Assembly: GCF_001509835.1 (NCBI RefSeq)
Contig: NZ_JXTJ01000008.1
Span: 496,001-560,000, forward strand
Direction: 5' to 3'
Origin: Allobosea sp. WAO
Lineage (GTDB): Bacteria > Pseudomonadota > Alphaproteobacteria > Rhizobiales > Beijerinckiaceae
DNA length: 64,000 nucleotides
The notes below the pieces were generated by a model. It saw only the letters and a list, made by a program, of their open reading frames with translations, was not told the origin of the DNA and searched no databases. Positions 16,472 to 24,410 of this stretch are shown in pieces (the first letter of the stretch is position 1; each line of letters opens with the position of its first letter). The translations under genes and the position numbers were made by a program.

Positions 16472-18924
16472 GGCTTCTGCCCCAGGCGGCCGAGCATCAG
16501 CGAGGTCGAGATGCCGAGGGCGATGCAGGCGACGAGCAGGGCCAGCGCATAGGCGCCGATATTTTCCGAGAGCCAGTTGGCGAGGACGAGCCGCATGTTC
16601 GTCAGCGAGAAGCTGCGCGTCATGACGAAATTGGGGTCGCTCGCCGCGACGACGTGAACGTCCTGGGTGCCGCGAAAGGCCGTGACCCGCCCGGCGAGAT
16701 TGGCCCAGTTCCCCGGCGTGACGAGACGGGCGATCGTCGCCTCCAGCGTCTCTTCGCGGCGCGCGACGAAGGCCGTCCAGACCTGCTTGCTCGCCGGCTC
16801 CACCGCCTGCGCAGCGATCAGGTCCGTGCCATCAGCAGGTTCATAGAGAGTCTCGTTGGAGGATGGAATGCGCAGCTGGGCGAAGGAGAGATGGAAGTTG
16901 CGCTGCAGCCACTGGTCGAAGACGACGAAGTAACGGGCGAGGGGGCCGCCCAGGGAACTGCGCCAGCGATCGCGCAGCGCGTCGGTCGTCGGTTGTGCGT
17001 TCTCGGCGGCGGCCGGCCCCTTCTGGCCCTGGAAGCGGTTGATCACGGCGTCGAAGACGGCGCCCGCATCGTTCTCAGGCGCGACGACCACGGCATCGGC
17101 GCGTGTCGGCCACGTGGTCCTGACGGTCTCCGACACGCCGACGCGAGGCAGGAGGCCGGGTGGCAGCTGGCTCGCAGCGCCGACGATCAAGGCCGGCTGA
17201 TCGCTCGCGGTCGAGACACTGGTCAGGGCGTCGACGGCGAGCGGTCTGGCAGCGCGCTGGGCCAGCCGGGCCAGCAGGGTCGCCGCAGCGCCGTAATTGG
17301 CGGTGTCGTGACGGCCGAGGATCAAAGGCGTGCGGGTCGCCAGCGAATAGGGGAAGCCCGTTCCGGCGACGGCGGCGAGATTGGGCTGCACGCCGATCTT
17401 GGCGAAGTCCGGGAAGGAGAGGCTCGTCGTGTCGAACAGCGCGAACCGGTTCCGCCCCGGCAGGGTCGCTCCAGGACCGCAGGACAGGTCGGAGCTGGTG
17501 AGCGTCACCGCTTCGAGCCAAATCTCGTTGATGCCGGGCCGGAAATGCCGCAGTGGCACGGTGATCGGGAACTGCTGGAACAGCCCGCCGGTCGTCGCGT
17601 TCAAGGGAACGGTCGCCGCGACATTGCCGTTGACGAAGACCTCGATATGGCTGTCGCCGGGCATCACGTCGGCGGAATAGGCAGCGTCGAGATAGAGCGT
17701 CGCCTCGCCATAGGCCGAAGCATAGAAATCGCCGGGAAAGGCGACGACGGCGCGGGTCCGCAGGCGCCGGGCGGAAGATTCTTGGCTGGGGATGCCCAGT
17801 TCGGAGAAGCGCAGGGCGCGCGCCTCCGACAGGAAGGGCGCGTCGGGCAGGTGCCAGCTCGACGTGTCCATTATGCGGCGATTGACGTTGGTCGGCCGGG
17901 AGACCGGGGCTGTAAGCAGCATCGCGACCACGCTCTCGATGTCCGGCCAACTTGCTCCGGTCACGAGGAGGGTCGAAGGGCCGAGGCGCGCGTCGGAAAC
18001 GAAGCCCACGAAGCTGCGCGCCTTGGCCTCCTCCGGCACCCGCGTCAGGAGGTCCGGCAATTCCGCCGTCGTCGCGAGGACGATGGTCAGCGTGCCGGGC
18101 CTCGCCCGGCCGGGGGGCCGTTCCGACACCTGAACCACCGCCTGGCCGTAGCGCCCGCGCAATGCGGTGGCCTGCGAGACCGCGAAGATCATGTTCGCCG
18201 CTGCCGCGCTCGAGGCACCGGGCGCGACGATGCGGATCGTGGTCTGCCCCGCTTCGTCGCCGCCGATCGCCGGTAAGTCGTCGATGCTGCGCAGGCGCAG
18301 CTCGGTCGCCGCCGGGGAACGGAAGCTCAGTTTCGTTCCGGCGCCATCGATCCGGGTCCAGAGTTCATAGGTCGAAGCGATCGAGCAATCGGTGCGGTGG
18401 CGCTGGATGGCCTCGAAGCGGATCGTGTTCTGCCCGGGCCGCAGCAGGCCTTTTCGCAGGTTGGTCGACAGGCGCGCCATCCGATCCGACGAGGCGACAG
18501 GCGTCTCGACCACGCGCTCGCCATTGACCCGGACTGTCAGCCGGGAGGCTTCCGGCATGACGACGAGCGCGTTCTGGAAGGCGACGTCGAGGGCGAGATC
18601 GGAGCTCGCCTCTTCCTCTGTCAGGTAGAAGGCCCAGCTGCGCATGTCGGCCTCGCCTTCCAGCGTCACCCTTGCGGCTGGCAGGAGCGGCTTGAAGCCG
18701 GGGCCGGCAGCGGGAGCCGGCGCTGCCGCCGGCTTGCTTGCCATCGGGGCGGGCGCGGCAGGCGCGGCCGGAGCCGGGGCGGTCGGCGCCGTTCCCGGAG
18801 CGATCATGAAGGGGGGCGGGGAACTGGTCGCTGCTCCCGGCTGCTGGGCCAGGGCGGGCGCCGCCGCCATGGCCAGCACCATGGCCAGGCCGCGAAGGAG
18901 AGGGGGGGCATGGCGCGCCGTCAT
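16468..18924 (-). CDS. bcsB: Cellulose synthase periplasmic subunit BcsB
   Basis: 818 residues from ATG 18924, overlapping the bcsA stop by four bases. A signal peptide (LAMVLAMAAAPALAQ) is followed by an Ala/Pro-rich linker (about residues 20-75). Then come the beta-rich carbohydrate-binding and flavodoxin-like domains of BcsB. A single C-terminal membrane helix (YALALLVACIALGISTSLML) anchors it beside BcsA. BcsB completes the active synthase and guides the glucan through the periplasm. Length is within the usual range. Confidence 0.92.
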   Translation of the reverse strand: MTARHAPPLLRGLAMVLAMAAAPALAQQPGAATSSPPPFMIAPGTAPTAPAPAAPAAPAPMASKPAAAPAPAAGPGFKPLLPAARVTLEGEADMRSWAFYLTEEEASSDLALDVAFQNALVVMPEASRLTVRVNGERVVETPVASSDRMARLSTNLRKGLLRPGQNTIRFEAIQRHRTDCSIASTYELWTRIDGAGTKLSFRSPAATELRLRSIDDLPAIGGDEAGQTTIRIVAPGASSAAAANMIFAVSQATALRGRYGQAVVQVSERPPGRARPGTLTIVLATTAELPDLLTRVPEEAKARSFVGFVSDARLGPSTLLVTGASWPDIESVVAMLLTAPVSRPTNVNRRIMDTSSWHLPDAPFLSEARALRFSELGIPSQESSARRLRTRAVVAFPGDFYASAYGEATLYLDAAYSADVMPGDSHIEVFVNGNVAATVPLNATTGGLFQQFPITVPLRHFRPGINEIWLEAVTLTSSDLSCGPGATLPGRNRFALFDTTSLSFPDFAKIGVQPNLAAVAGTGFPYSLATRTPLILGRHDTANYGAAATLLARLAQRAARPLAVDALTSVSTASDQPALIVGAASQLPPGLLPRVGVSETVRTTWPTRADAVVVAPENDAGAVFDAVINRFQGQKGPAAAENAQPTTDALRDRWRSSLGGPLARYFVVFDQWLQRNFHLSFAQLRIPSSNETLYEPADGTDLIAAQAVEPASKQVWTAFVARREETLEATIARLVTPGNWANLAGRVTAFRGTQDVHVVAASDPNFVMTRSFSLTNMRLVLANWLSENIGAYALALLVACIALGISTSLMLGRLGQKP

Positions 18925-21104
18925 TCCGCGGCACTCGGCTTGCTGGCTGTCTTGCCCAGCCGATAGAGGCCGAGGAAATAGGACAGGCCCCGGCTGGTCT
19001 GGAACAGCGCGATCTTCAGGAAGCGGGTGGTGCCGCGCACCACGCCGATATTGTTGCGCCGTGCCTTCTGGAAGCGGCTCCAGCGCTCGGCGTCGGAAAA
19101 GGCGAGGTCGGCGATCATCCGGCTGTGCAGAGGCTCGGATGGCTCGTAGCGGCAACCCAGCATCAGTCCCTGGGGATCATGCTCGATGCGCTTGATCCTG
19201 ACCGGGAGTGTGCCGCGCGGCATAGCGAGAGTGGTTTCGAACGAGATCAGCGCCAGCTCACCGACCGCCGGCTTGTCGGCGGGCGCCGCGCCGATGCGGA
19301 TCGCGATGCCGTCGACCGAGGCGTTCTCGGTGACCATCGGCACGGCGTTTCCGTTGAGCACCATCTCGCCCCGCCGCGTCACGGCGAAGCGCCGCGCGGC
19401 ACGGCCCTCCGGCCGTTCGGAGACGACGCCGAGCGCGCAGCCGGCCATCAGCAGGTTCATGATGTTCCAGAGGCCGACGACCAGCGTGGTGTCGGCATTG
19501 TAGGGCTCGGCGATGCTGCGCCAGTACTGGGCGACCACGCCCAGCGCCAGGACGATGAAGATGATCAGGAACGGCAGGCCGAGCTCGGAAACACGGCGCG
19601 TCTCGAGCGACTCGTTCTTCGCGGTGACCTTGAAGGTCGGCTTGCTCGGGTTGAGCATCACCGAGACGACGGCCGGCAACAGGTAGATCGACTGGATGAA
19701 TTCGTAGAGTTCCGAGATCCACGGCCAGCGATAGCGGCCATAGAGGTAGTTCTGCATCATCAGGTTCACGACCATGTAGCCGAGGATGTAGGCGATGAAC
19801 TCGCCACTGGTCGCGACGAAAATCTCCAGCCCGAAGAAGAGATAGAACAGCGGCGAGATCAGGAAGATCATCCGCGCGAACGGGAACAGCCAGAACAGGG
19901 CGGTCGAGGTATAGCAGAGGCGTTGCGGCAGGGAGAGGCCGCGCTTCAGCAGCGGCCTGTGATAGATCAGGATCTGCATCATCCCCTGGGCCCAGCGCGA
20001 GCGCTGGCCGATGAAGCTGGTGAAGGTCGCCGGCTGGAGCCCGGCGATCAGTGGCTTGTCGACATAGACGCTGTTCCAGCCTGCGGCATGCAGGGTGATC
20101 GCCGTCTCGGCGTCCTCGGTGATCGAGCGCCCGGAGAAGCCGTTGGTCGTCAGCAGGGCCTTGCGGCTCAGCACCGCAGCCGAGCCGCAGAAGAAGGAAG
20201 CGTTCCACTTGTCGAGGCCGCGCTGGATGATGCCGTAGAACATTTCGTTCTCCGACGGCATTTCCTTGAAGGTCCGAAGGTTGCGCTCGAGCGGGTCGGG
20301 ATTGATGAAGAAATGTGGCGTCTGGACCAGGAAGAGCTTCGGGTCGCGGGCGAAGAAGCCGACGGTCTCCGTCAGGAAATTCCGAGCCGGCGCGTGATCG
20401 GCATCGAAGACGACGATCAGCTCGCCCTGCGAATGGGCGATGCCGTTATTGAGATTGCCGGCCTTGGCGTTGAGATTGCGCTCGCGCGTGAGATAGGTGA
20501 CCCCCAGCCCTTCGCAGAGCTTCTGTAGCGTCGCGCGCCGCTCCTTGGCGGCATGGGCGGCGGCGAAATTGTCGGAGGCGCACTTCTCGTCGGTGCCGCC
20601 GTCGTCGAGCAGATAAACCTGCAGTTTCCCCGGCGGGTAGTCCATGGCGAGCGCTGCCGACAGCGTCGTCGCCAGCATGTCGGCGTCCTCATTGTAGGAG
20701 GGGACGAAGACGTCGACGCTCGGTGCGTTTGCGAGGTCGATCGGCGGCGTGGCGCGACGGGGCAGCGGCATCGCGACAACGAACAGGCTGAGGAACAGCA
20801 TGCCGATATTGTAGAGTTCGGCGACGTAGAGGATGACGCCCGGGATGAAGTCCTCGACCTGATTGACAGGCGGCAGCGTGCTGGTGGTGCGCCAATAGAC
20901 ATAGCGTAGCACGACCGCGGTCCCGAGGCCGAGCGCGATCAGCCGCCAGACGCCGAGCGGACGCAGCAGCTTCAGCAGGATCATCGCGCCGACCAGGATG
21001 GTGCCGGCGATCAGATGCGCCTGCAGACTGATCGGCAGCGCGATCAGCGCCGTGACCAGCGCTGCCGTGACGGCCCAGACGATGACGTAGATCGCGGTTG
21101 GCAT
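18921..21104 (-). CDS. bcsA: Cellulose synthase catalytic subunit (UDP-forming), c-di-GMP activated
   Basis: 727 residues. Family-2 glycosyltransferase motifs are complete: VPSYNEDADML, the DxD in VFDADHAPARNF, TED in SITEDAETAI (the likely general base), and QRSRWAQGMMQ for the acceptor chain. About eight membrane helices surround the domain. Near the C-terminus a PilZ domain keeps both c-di-GMP motifs: RxxxR (RAARR) and NxSxxG (NASVDG). It polymerises UDP-glucose into cellulose and moves it across the inner membrane. Activity should depend on c-di-GMP. It lies 21 bases after bcsN. Confidence 0.95.
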   Translation of the reverse strand: MPTAIYVIVWAVTAALVTALIALPISLQAHLIAGTILVGAMILLKLLRPLGVWRLIALGLGTAVVLRYVYWRTTSTLPPVNQVEDFIPGVILYVAELYNIGMLFLSLFVVAMPLPRRATPPIDLANAPSVDVFVPSYNEDADMLATTLSAALAMDYPPGKLQVYLLDDGGTDEKCASDNFAAAHAAKERRATLQKLCEGLGVTYLTRERNLNAKAGNLNNGIAHSQGELIVVFDADHAPARNFLTETVGFFARDPKLFLVQTPHFFINPDPLERNLRTFKEMPSENEMFYGIIQRGLDKWNASFFCGSAAVLSRKALLTTNGFSGRSITEDAETAITLHAAGWNSVYVDKPLIAGLQPATFTSFIGQRSRWAQGMMQILIYHRPLLKRGLSLPQRLCYTSTALFWLFPFARMIFLISPLFYLFFGLEIFVATSGEFIAYILGYMVVNLMMQNYLYGRYRWPWISELYEFIQSIYLLPAVVSVMLNPSKPTFKVTAKNESLETRRVSELGLPFLIIFIVLALGVVAQYWRSIAEPYNADTTLVVGLWNIMNLLMAGCALGVVSERPEGRAARRFAVTRRGEMVLNGNAVPMVTENASVDGIAIRIGAAPADKPAVGELALISFETTLAMPRGTLPVRIKRIEHDPQGLMLGCRYEPSEPLHSRMIADLAFSDAERWSRFQKARRNNIGVVRGTTRFLKIALFQTSRGLSYFLGLYRLGKTASKPSAAE

Positions 21105-21125
21105 CAGATGCTACGGACTTCTTGC

Positions 21126-22040
21126 TCAGCGTGAGGGCGGCGGTGGCACGGTCGGGTAGCCTTCGAGCGGGCGGTCGGGAACGGCGGTCTCTACAGGCGC
21201 TGTGTCGCGCAGAGGGGCGACGCGTGCCGGTCGGGCCCGGGGGCGCACCACGGTGGTGCGCGGCGCCATGACATCCTCGAAGGAGGCCTGCGGCACCGGA
21301 TAGATCGGCGCCCCTGCCTCGCCGAGATTCGGCGCCGGGTCAGGCGCCTCGCCAATCGGATCCCAGCCGCTCCGCCCGAGCGACGCGTTGAGCGCGTAGC
21401 CATAGGCGAGACGAAGCAGCGAGGCTTCGCTCGCGTTCGGCTCGCAGACCCGCAGGCGGATTGAGGCCGCGCCGGTCCTGGGACGAAACAGGCTGTCGCC
21501 CCGCATCAGCCGCTGCCAGACATAGATGCAGCCGTCGTTGCCGATGCCGCGTCCGAAGGCGTAGCCGAAGGGGCCGTATTTGTTCTGCACGAACACGGAG
21601 GAGGTCGCCATCGCCACGCCGGGGAAGCGCTCCTCCATCTCAGCCGCGAGGACGTGATCGTCGAGGCCGGGCTCTTTCAGCAGGTTTCCGGCGACGCCTT
21701 CGCCGTCGGGAAGATCCGCGGAGGTCAGGAACGCGACATGGATGGTGTTCTCGCCGGGCGTACGGCCGCGCGTCGCGAGCGAGATCGTCTGGGCGATGGC
21801 GTTGTCGTACTGGCGCTGCGTGACGGCGACGGCCGGCGGGCCTCCAGGCGGCAGCACGACCATCGCCCGGCTCGGGTCGACGTTCACCGCACGGGTCGAG
21901 AACACCAGATCGGACTCGGTCAGCCGCTGGTCGCCGCAGCCGGCAAGGATCGCCGCAACGCCGGCCACTGCCGCCCATCGGGTGCGCCGTGACGCGCGCC
22001 TGTTCCCAAGAGCGGTCGGCAGCTGCCGGCAACCTGTCAT
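21126..22040 (-). CDS. bcsN: Cellulose biosynthesis lipoprotein BcsN
   Basis: 304 residues. A lipoprotein signal with lipobox LAGC (about residue 35, AAILAGCGDQ) follows a basic N-terminus. The mature part has no enzyme motif. Its C-terminus is Pro/Arg-rich. Position as first gene of a bcsA-bcsB-bcsZ operon and the lipoprotein character match BcsN, a protein restricted mainly to Hyphomicrobiales cellulose operons whose precise role is unknown. Confidence 0.75.
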   Translation of the reverse strand: MTGCRQLPTALGNRRASRRTRWAAVAGVAAILAGCGDQRLTESDLVFSTRAVNVDPSRAMVVLPPGGPPAVAVTQRQYDNAIAQTISLATRGRTPGENTIHVAFLTSADLPDGEGVAGNLLKEPGLDDHVLAAEMEERFPGVAMATSSVFVQNKYGPFGYAFGRGIGNDGCIYVWQRLMRGDSLFRPRTGAASIRLRVCEPNASEASLLRLAYGYALNASLGRSGWDPIGEAPDPAPNLGEAGAPIYPVPQASFEDVMAPRTTVVRPRARPARVAPLRDTAPVETAVPDRPLEGYPTVPPPPSR

Positions 22041-22529
22041 GGTCGCGCGAAGCGGTTGTTGCGTACCGTCATGTCTTGACCATCGTTAATATTCGTTAAC
22101 GGGAGCTTACATGGCGCTTCGCGTTAAACGGGCATCTATCGAAAGCAATTACGCTGTCCCCAATACAATTGATTCTCGCTGTCCGGCCAACCCGTCAGCT
22201 GAACGATAAGCACAATGTTAGGTCAACCGGCGGCTTGACACGCTGCGAAGGCGCCTAATTTGTGCGCTCCCGCCTCGCTCGTTCGAGCCCGCCGGCGTTC
22301 CCCGCGGACGCCCGGATTGGGTTCCTGAAACGGTGCTGGAGAGCCATTGGCAAGGCGGAACGCCAAGCTCTGCGTCTCATGCTCGATTCGCATCTCGCGG
22401 TGCCGACCGCTCAGGCGCCGGCCGGCGCCATGCTTGCCCGGACTGGTGCCGGCAGCGTCTTGCAGGGCGCTTGCTCGAAGGAACCGGGCGACGAGACGCG
22501 CGCTCGGCGCGCGCCTCGCCCGACCCAGC
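22041..22529. promoter_or_regulatory. 489-base gap: probable bcs promoter region, no supported gene
   Basis: The 220 bases next to bcsN are AT-rich compared with the surroundings, and on the minus strand hold GTTAA/TTAAC arms (22085-22089 and 22096-22100) and another GTTAA (22123-22127). These lie 45-85 bases before the bcsN start and may bind a CtrA-like or other regulator. The remaining part, up to the end of the reductase gene, has open frames on both strands, but they are Arg/Ala/Pro-rich and resemble no family, so none is called. Confidence 0.5.
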
Positions 22530-23270
22530 CTAGTCGTCGACGTGGTCGTGGCCGCCGATGCGCCCGGGTCGCCAGTAGCCCTCAGAGGCGATGCTCGCCT
22601 TCGGCAGGCCCGCCTGGACGAGATGATGCCGCCATGAGCGGACATTGCTTGTCTCGCCCATCAGGTAGGCCTGACCGCGACCGGTCGGGAGCGCAAACGC
22701 CTTCAAGGCCTCCAACACCAGCCCGTTCGGGCCGGCTGGCATGGCGCCGCGCGCAAGCCAGTGGCAGCTGAGCGCAGCGGAGGTCCCGATCGCGGCTTCG
22801 TCCTCAGCCGACGCCGTCTCGATCAGTGCGTGGACGATCGCGCCGGCCGGCATCGTCTCGAGCATGTGCAGCATGGCCGGCATGCCGGTCTCGTCGACGC
22901 AGAAAAGGTGCCAGTCGGCGTCCGCCGCGACGGTGCTGCGCCCGCGCGGGCCCTGCGCAAGCAGCGTGTCGCCGGGACGGGCCGCCTTCGCCCAGCTCGG
23001 CGCAGGCGTTTCACCGTGCAGGACGAAATCGATGGCGAGGCGCTTCGGCTCCCGGTCGAACCAGCGAATGGTATAGTCGCGCCGGCCGGTGTCGCCGCTA
23101 GGCAGCGGCATGCGCAGGATCAGCGCCTGCCCGGGCCGGTATTCGAGCTGGTCGAGCGTCTGCGCCGTGAAGACGACGCGGCGCAGGCGCGGGGCGACGT
23201 CGAAGGCCTCGACGACAGAAAGATGCCATTCGTCGAGGGCAGGGCGGGAAGGCTTGGGCGTTTCGGTCAT
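22530..23270 (-). CDS. Siderophore-interacting protein (FAD-dependent ferric-siderophore reductase)
   Basis: 246 residues from ATG 23270, overlapping the upstream gene by four bases. The FAD-binding motif R-x-Y-T is in RRDYTIRWFD (about residue 60). The SIP domain follows, with GPRGRSTVAADADWHLFCVDE split around residue 100 and ending SEGYWRPGR, the conserved terminal motif. It has an unusual His/Asp tail (GGHDHVDD). ViuB/YqjH-type enzymes reduce Fe(III) to free it from an imported siderophore in the cytoplasm. It is the last gene of the iron operon. Confidence 0.92.
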   Translation of the reverse strand: MTETPKPSRPALDEWHLSVVEAFDVAPRLRRVVFTAQTLDQLEYRPGQALILRMPLPSGDTGRRDYTIRWFDREPKRLAIDFVLHGETPAPSWAKAARPGDTLLAQGPRGRSTVAADADWHLFCVDETGMPAMLHMLETMPAGAIVHALIETASAEDEAAIGTSAALSCHWLARGAMPAGPNGLVLEALKAFALPTGRGQAYLMGETSNVRSWRHHLVQAGLPKASIASEGYWRPGRIGGHDHVDD

Positions 23271-24379
23271 GGCAGTGAGCTCCAGTAGACGCCGTCGAGC
23301 GGGAAGGGCTGGAAGCGCGCATGAAGATCGCGCAGCAACTCCTCGGGATCGAGATCGGCGAAGAGGGCAGGGTGCAGCCATTTGGCGAAGGCCTGCACCG
23401 CCGCGACATTGAAAGGCGAATTGTAGAAATGATGCCAGACCGCATGGGCTCGCCCATCGCGGATCGCCTGCAGCTCGGCGATACCGGGCCGCGTCATCGA
23501 GCGTTTCAGGCTTTCCTGCGCGACTTCCGCCGGGACGCCAGCGCCGAGCGCGAGCCAGGGCCGCGTGGCGGCGGAGGCGAAATCGCCGATCGCCGTGCCG
23601 ATGTAAACCTGCGGCGGGTTGGCGATGAGCCATTCGAGGCTGACCGTGCCGGCCTCGCCCGGCACCATCGCCTCGGCGATGTTGAAGCCGCCGGCGGCGG
23701 TGACGAAGCGGCCGATCATCCCCCGCGTCATCGTTTCGCAGCAGCTTGAATCGATCCCCACGCGGCTCTCGATGAAGACGCCGACGGGTGCGGGCCTTGC
23801 TTGCGCCAGCCGCTCCTCGACCCGCACCAGCGCGGCCCGCCAGGCCGTGTTGAATTCGCTCGCCTCGCGTTCGCGGTCGAGCACCTGGCCGAGCACCTCC
23901 ATCGACCTTGGCGTGTTGACGAGCGGGTCGCTGCGGAAATCGATGAAGACGATGGCCGTGCCGGTCGCCTCCAGCGCCTTGATCACCTCGCCGGAGCGGG
24001 TATCGGGGCCATGGCCGCCGATGCCGAAGATCGCGACCTGCGGCCGAAGCGCGATCGCCTGCTCCAGGCTGAAGCTCTCCTTGGCGGTACGGCCGATCCT
24101 GGCGATACCGGCGATGCCGGGGAAGCGCTCGCGATAGCGGGCATAGCTCGCCGGGTCGACATTCTCGTAATCGCCCATCATGCCGACCACGCGGCCGACC
24201 GGGTCGCGCCTGTCGAGAATGGCGAGGGCGGGAATATACCGGCCCTCGCCGGTGATGATGCGCTCGACCTTGTCGGGAATGGTGACCGTCCTGCCGGCGA
24301 GGTCGGTAATCTGCTTCGCACCCGCCGAGGCGGGTGCGAGCAGGAGCGCTAGGCAAAGCAGGGCGCTGCGCAGCATCAT
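23267..24379 (-). CDS. Iron-siderophore ABC transporter substrate-binding protein
   Basis: 370 residues from ATG 24379 (a second ATG follows directly). A signal peptide (LRSALLCLALLLAPASAGA) precedes a PF01497-type binding protein: KQITDLAGRTVTIPDKVERII at the start (split by the reader at residue 20) and IVFIDFRSDPLVNT in the middle. It binds a ferric siderophore or similar chelate in the periplasm. No cognate permease or ATPase is next to it; the downstream neighbour is the siderophore reductase. An odd CC pair occurs in IDSSCCETM. Confidence 0.88.
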   Translation of the reverse strand: MMLRSALLCLALLLAPASAGAKQITDLAGRTVTIPDKVERIITGEGRYIPALAILDRRDPVGRVVGMMGDYENVDPASYARYRERFPGIAGIARIGRTAKESFSLEQAIALRPQVAIFGIGGHGPDTRSGEVIKALEATGTAIVFIDFRSDPLVNTPRSMEVLGQVLDREREASEFNTAWRAALVRVEERLAQARPAPVGVFIESRVGIDSSCCETMTRGMIGRFVTAAGGFNIAEAMVPGEAGTVSLEWLIANPPQVYIGTAIGDFASAATRPWLALGAGVPAEVAQESLKRSMTRPGIAELQAIRDGRAHAVWHHFYNSPFNVAAVQAFAKWLHPALFADLDPEELLRDLHARFQPFPLDGVYWSSLP

Positions 24380-24410
24380 GTTTGCTTCCGGGTAGGTTTG
24401 GGGCGGTTGG

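Noticed and set aside
22223-22771. Open frames on both strands between bcsN and the siderophore reductase
   Set aside because: Arg/Pro/Ala-rich, no ribosome-binding sites or motifs, and they overlap the real reductase gene.
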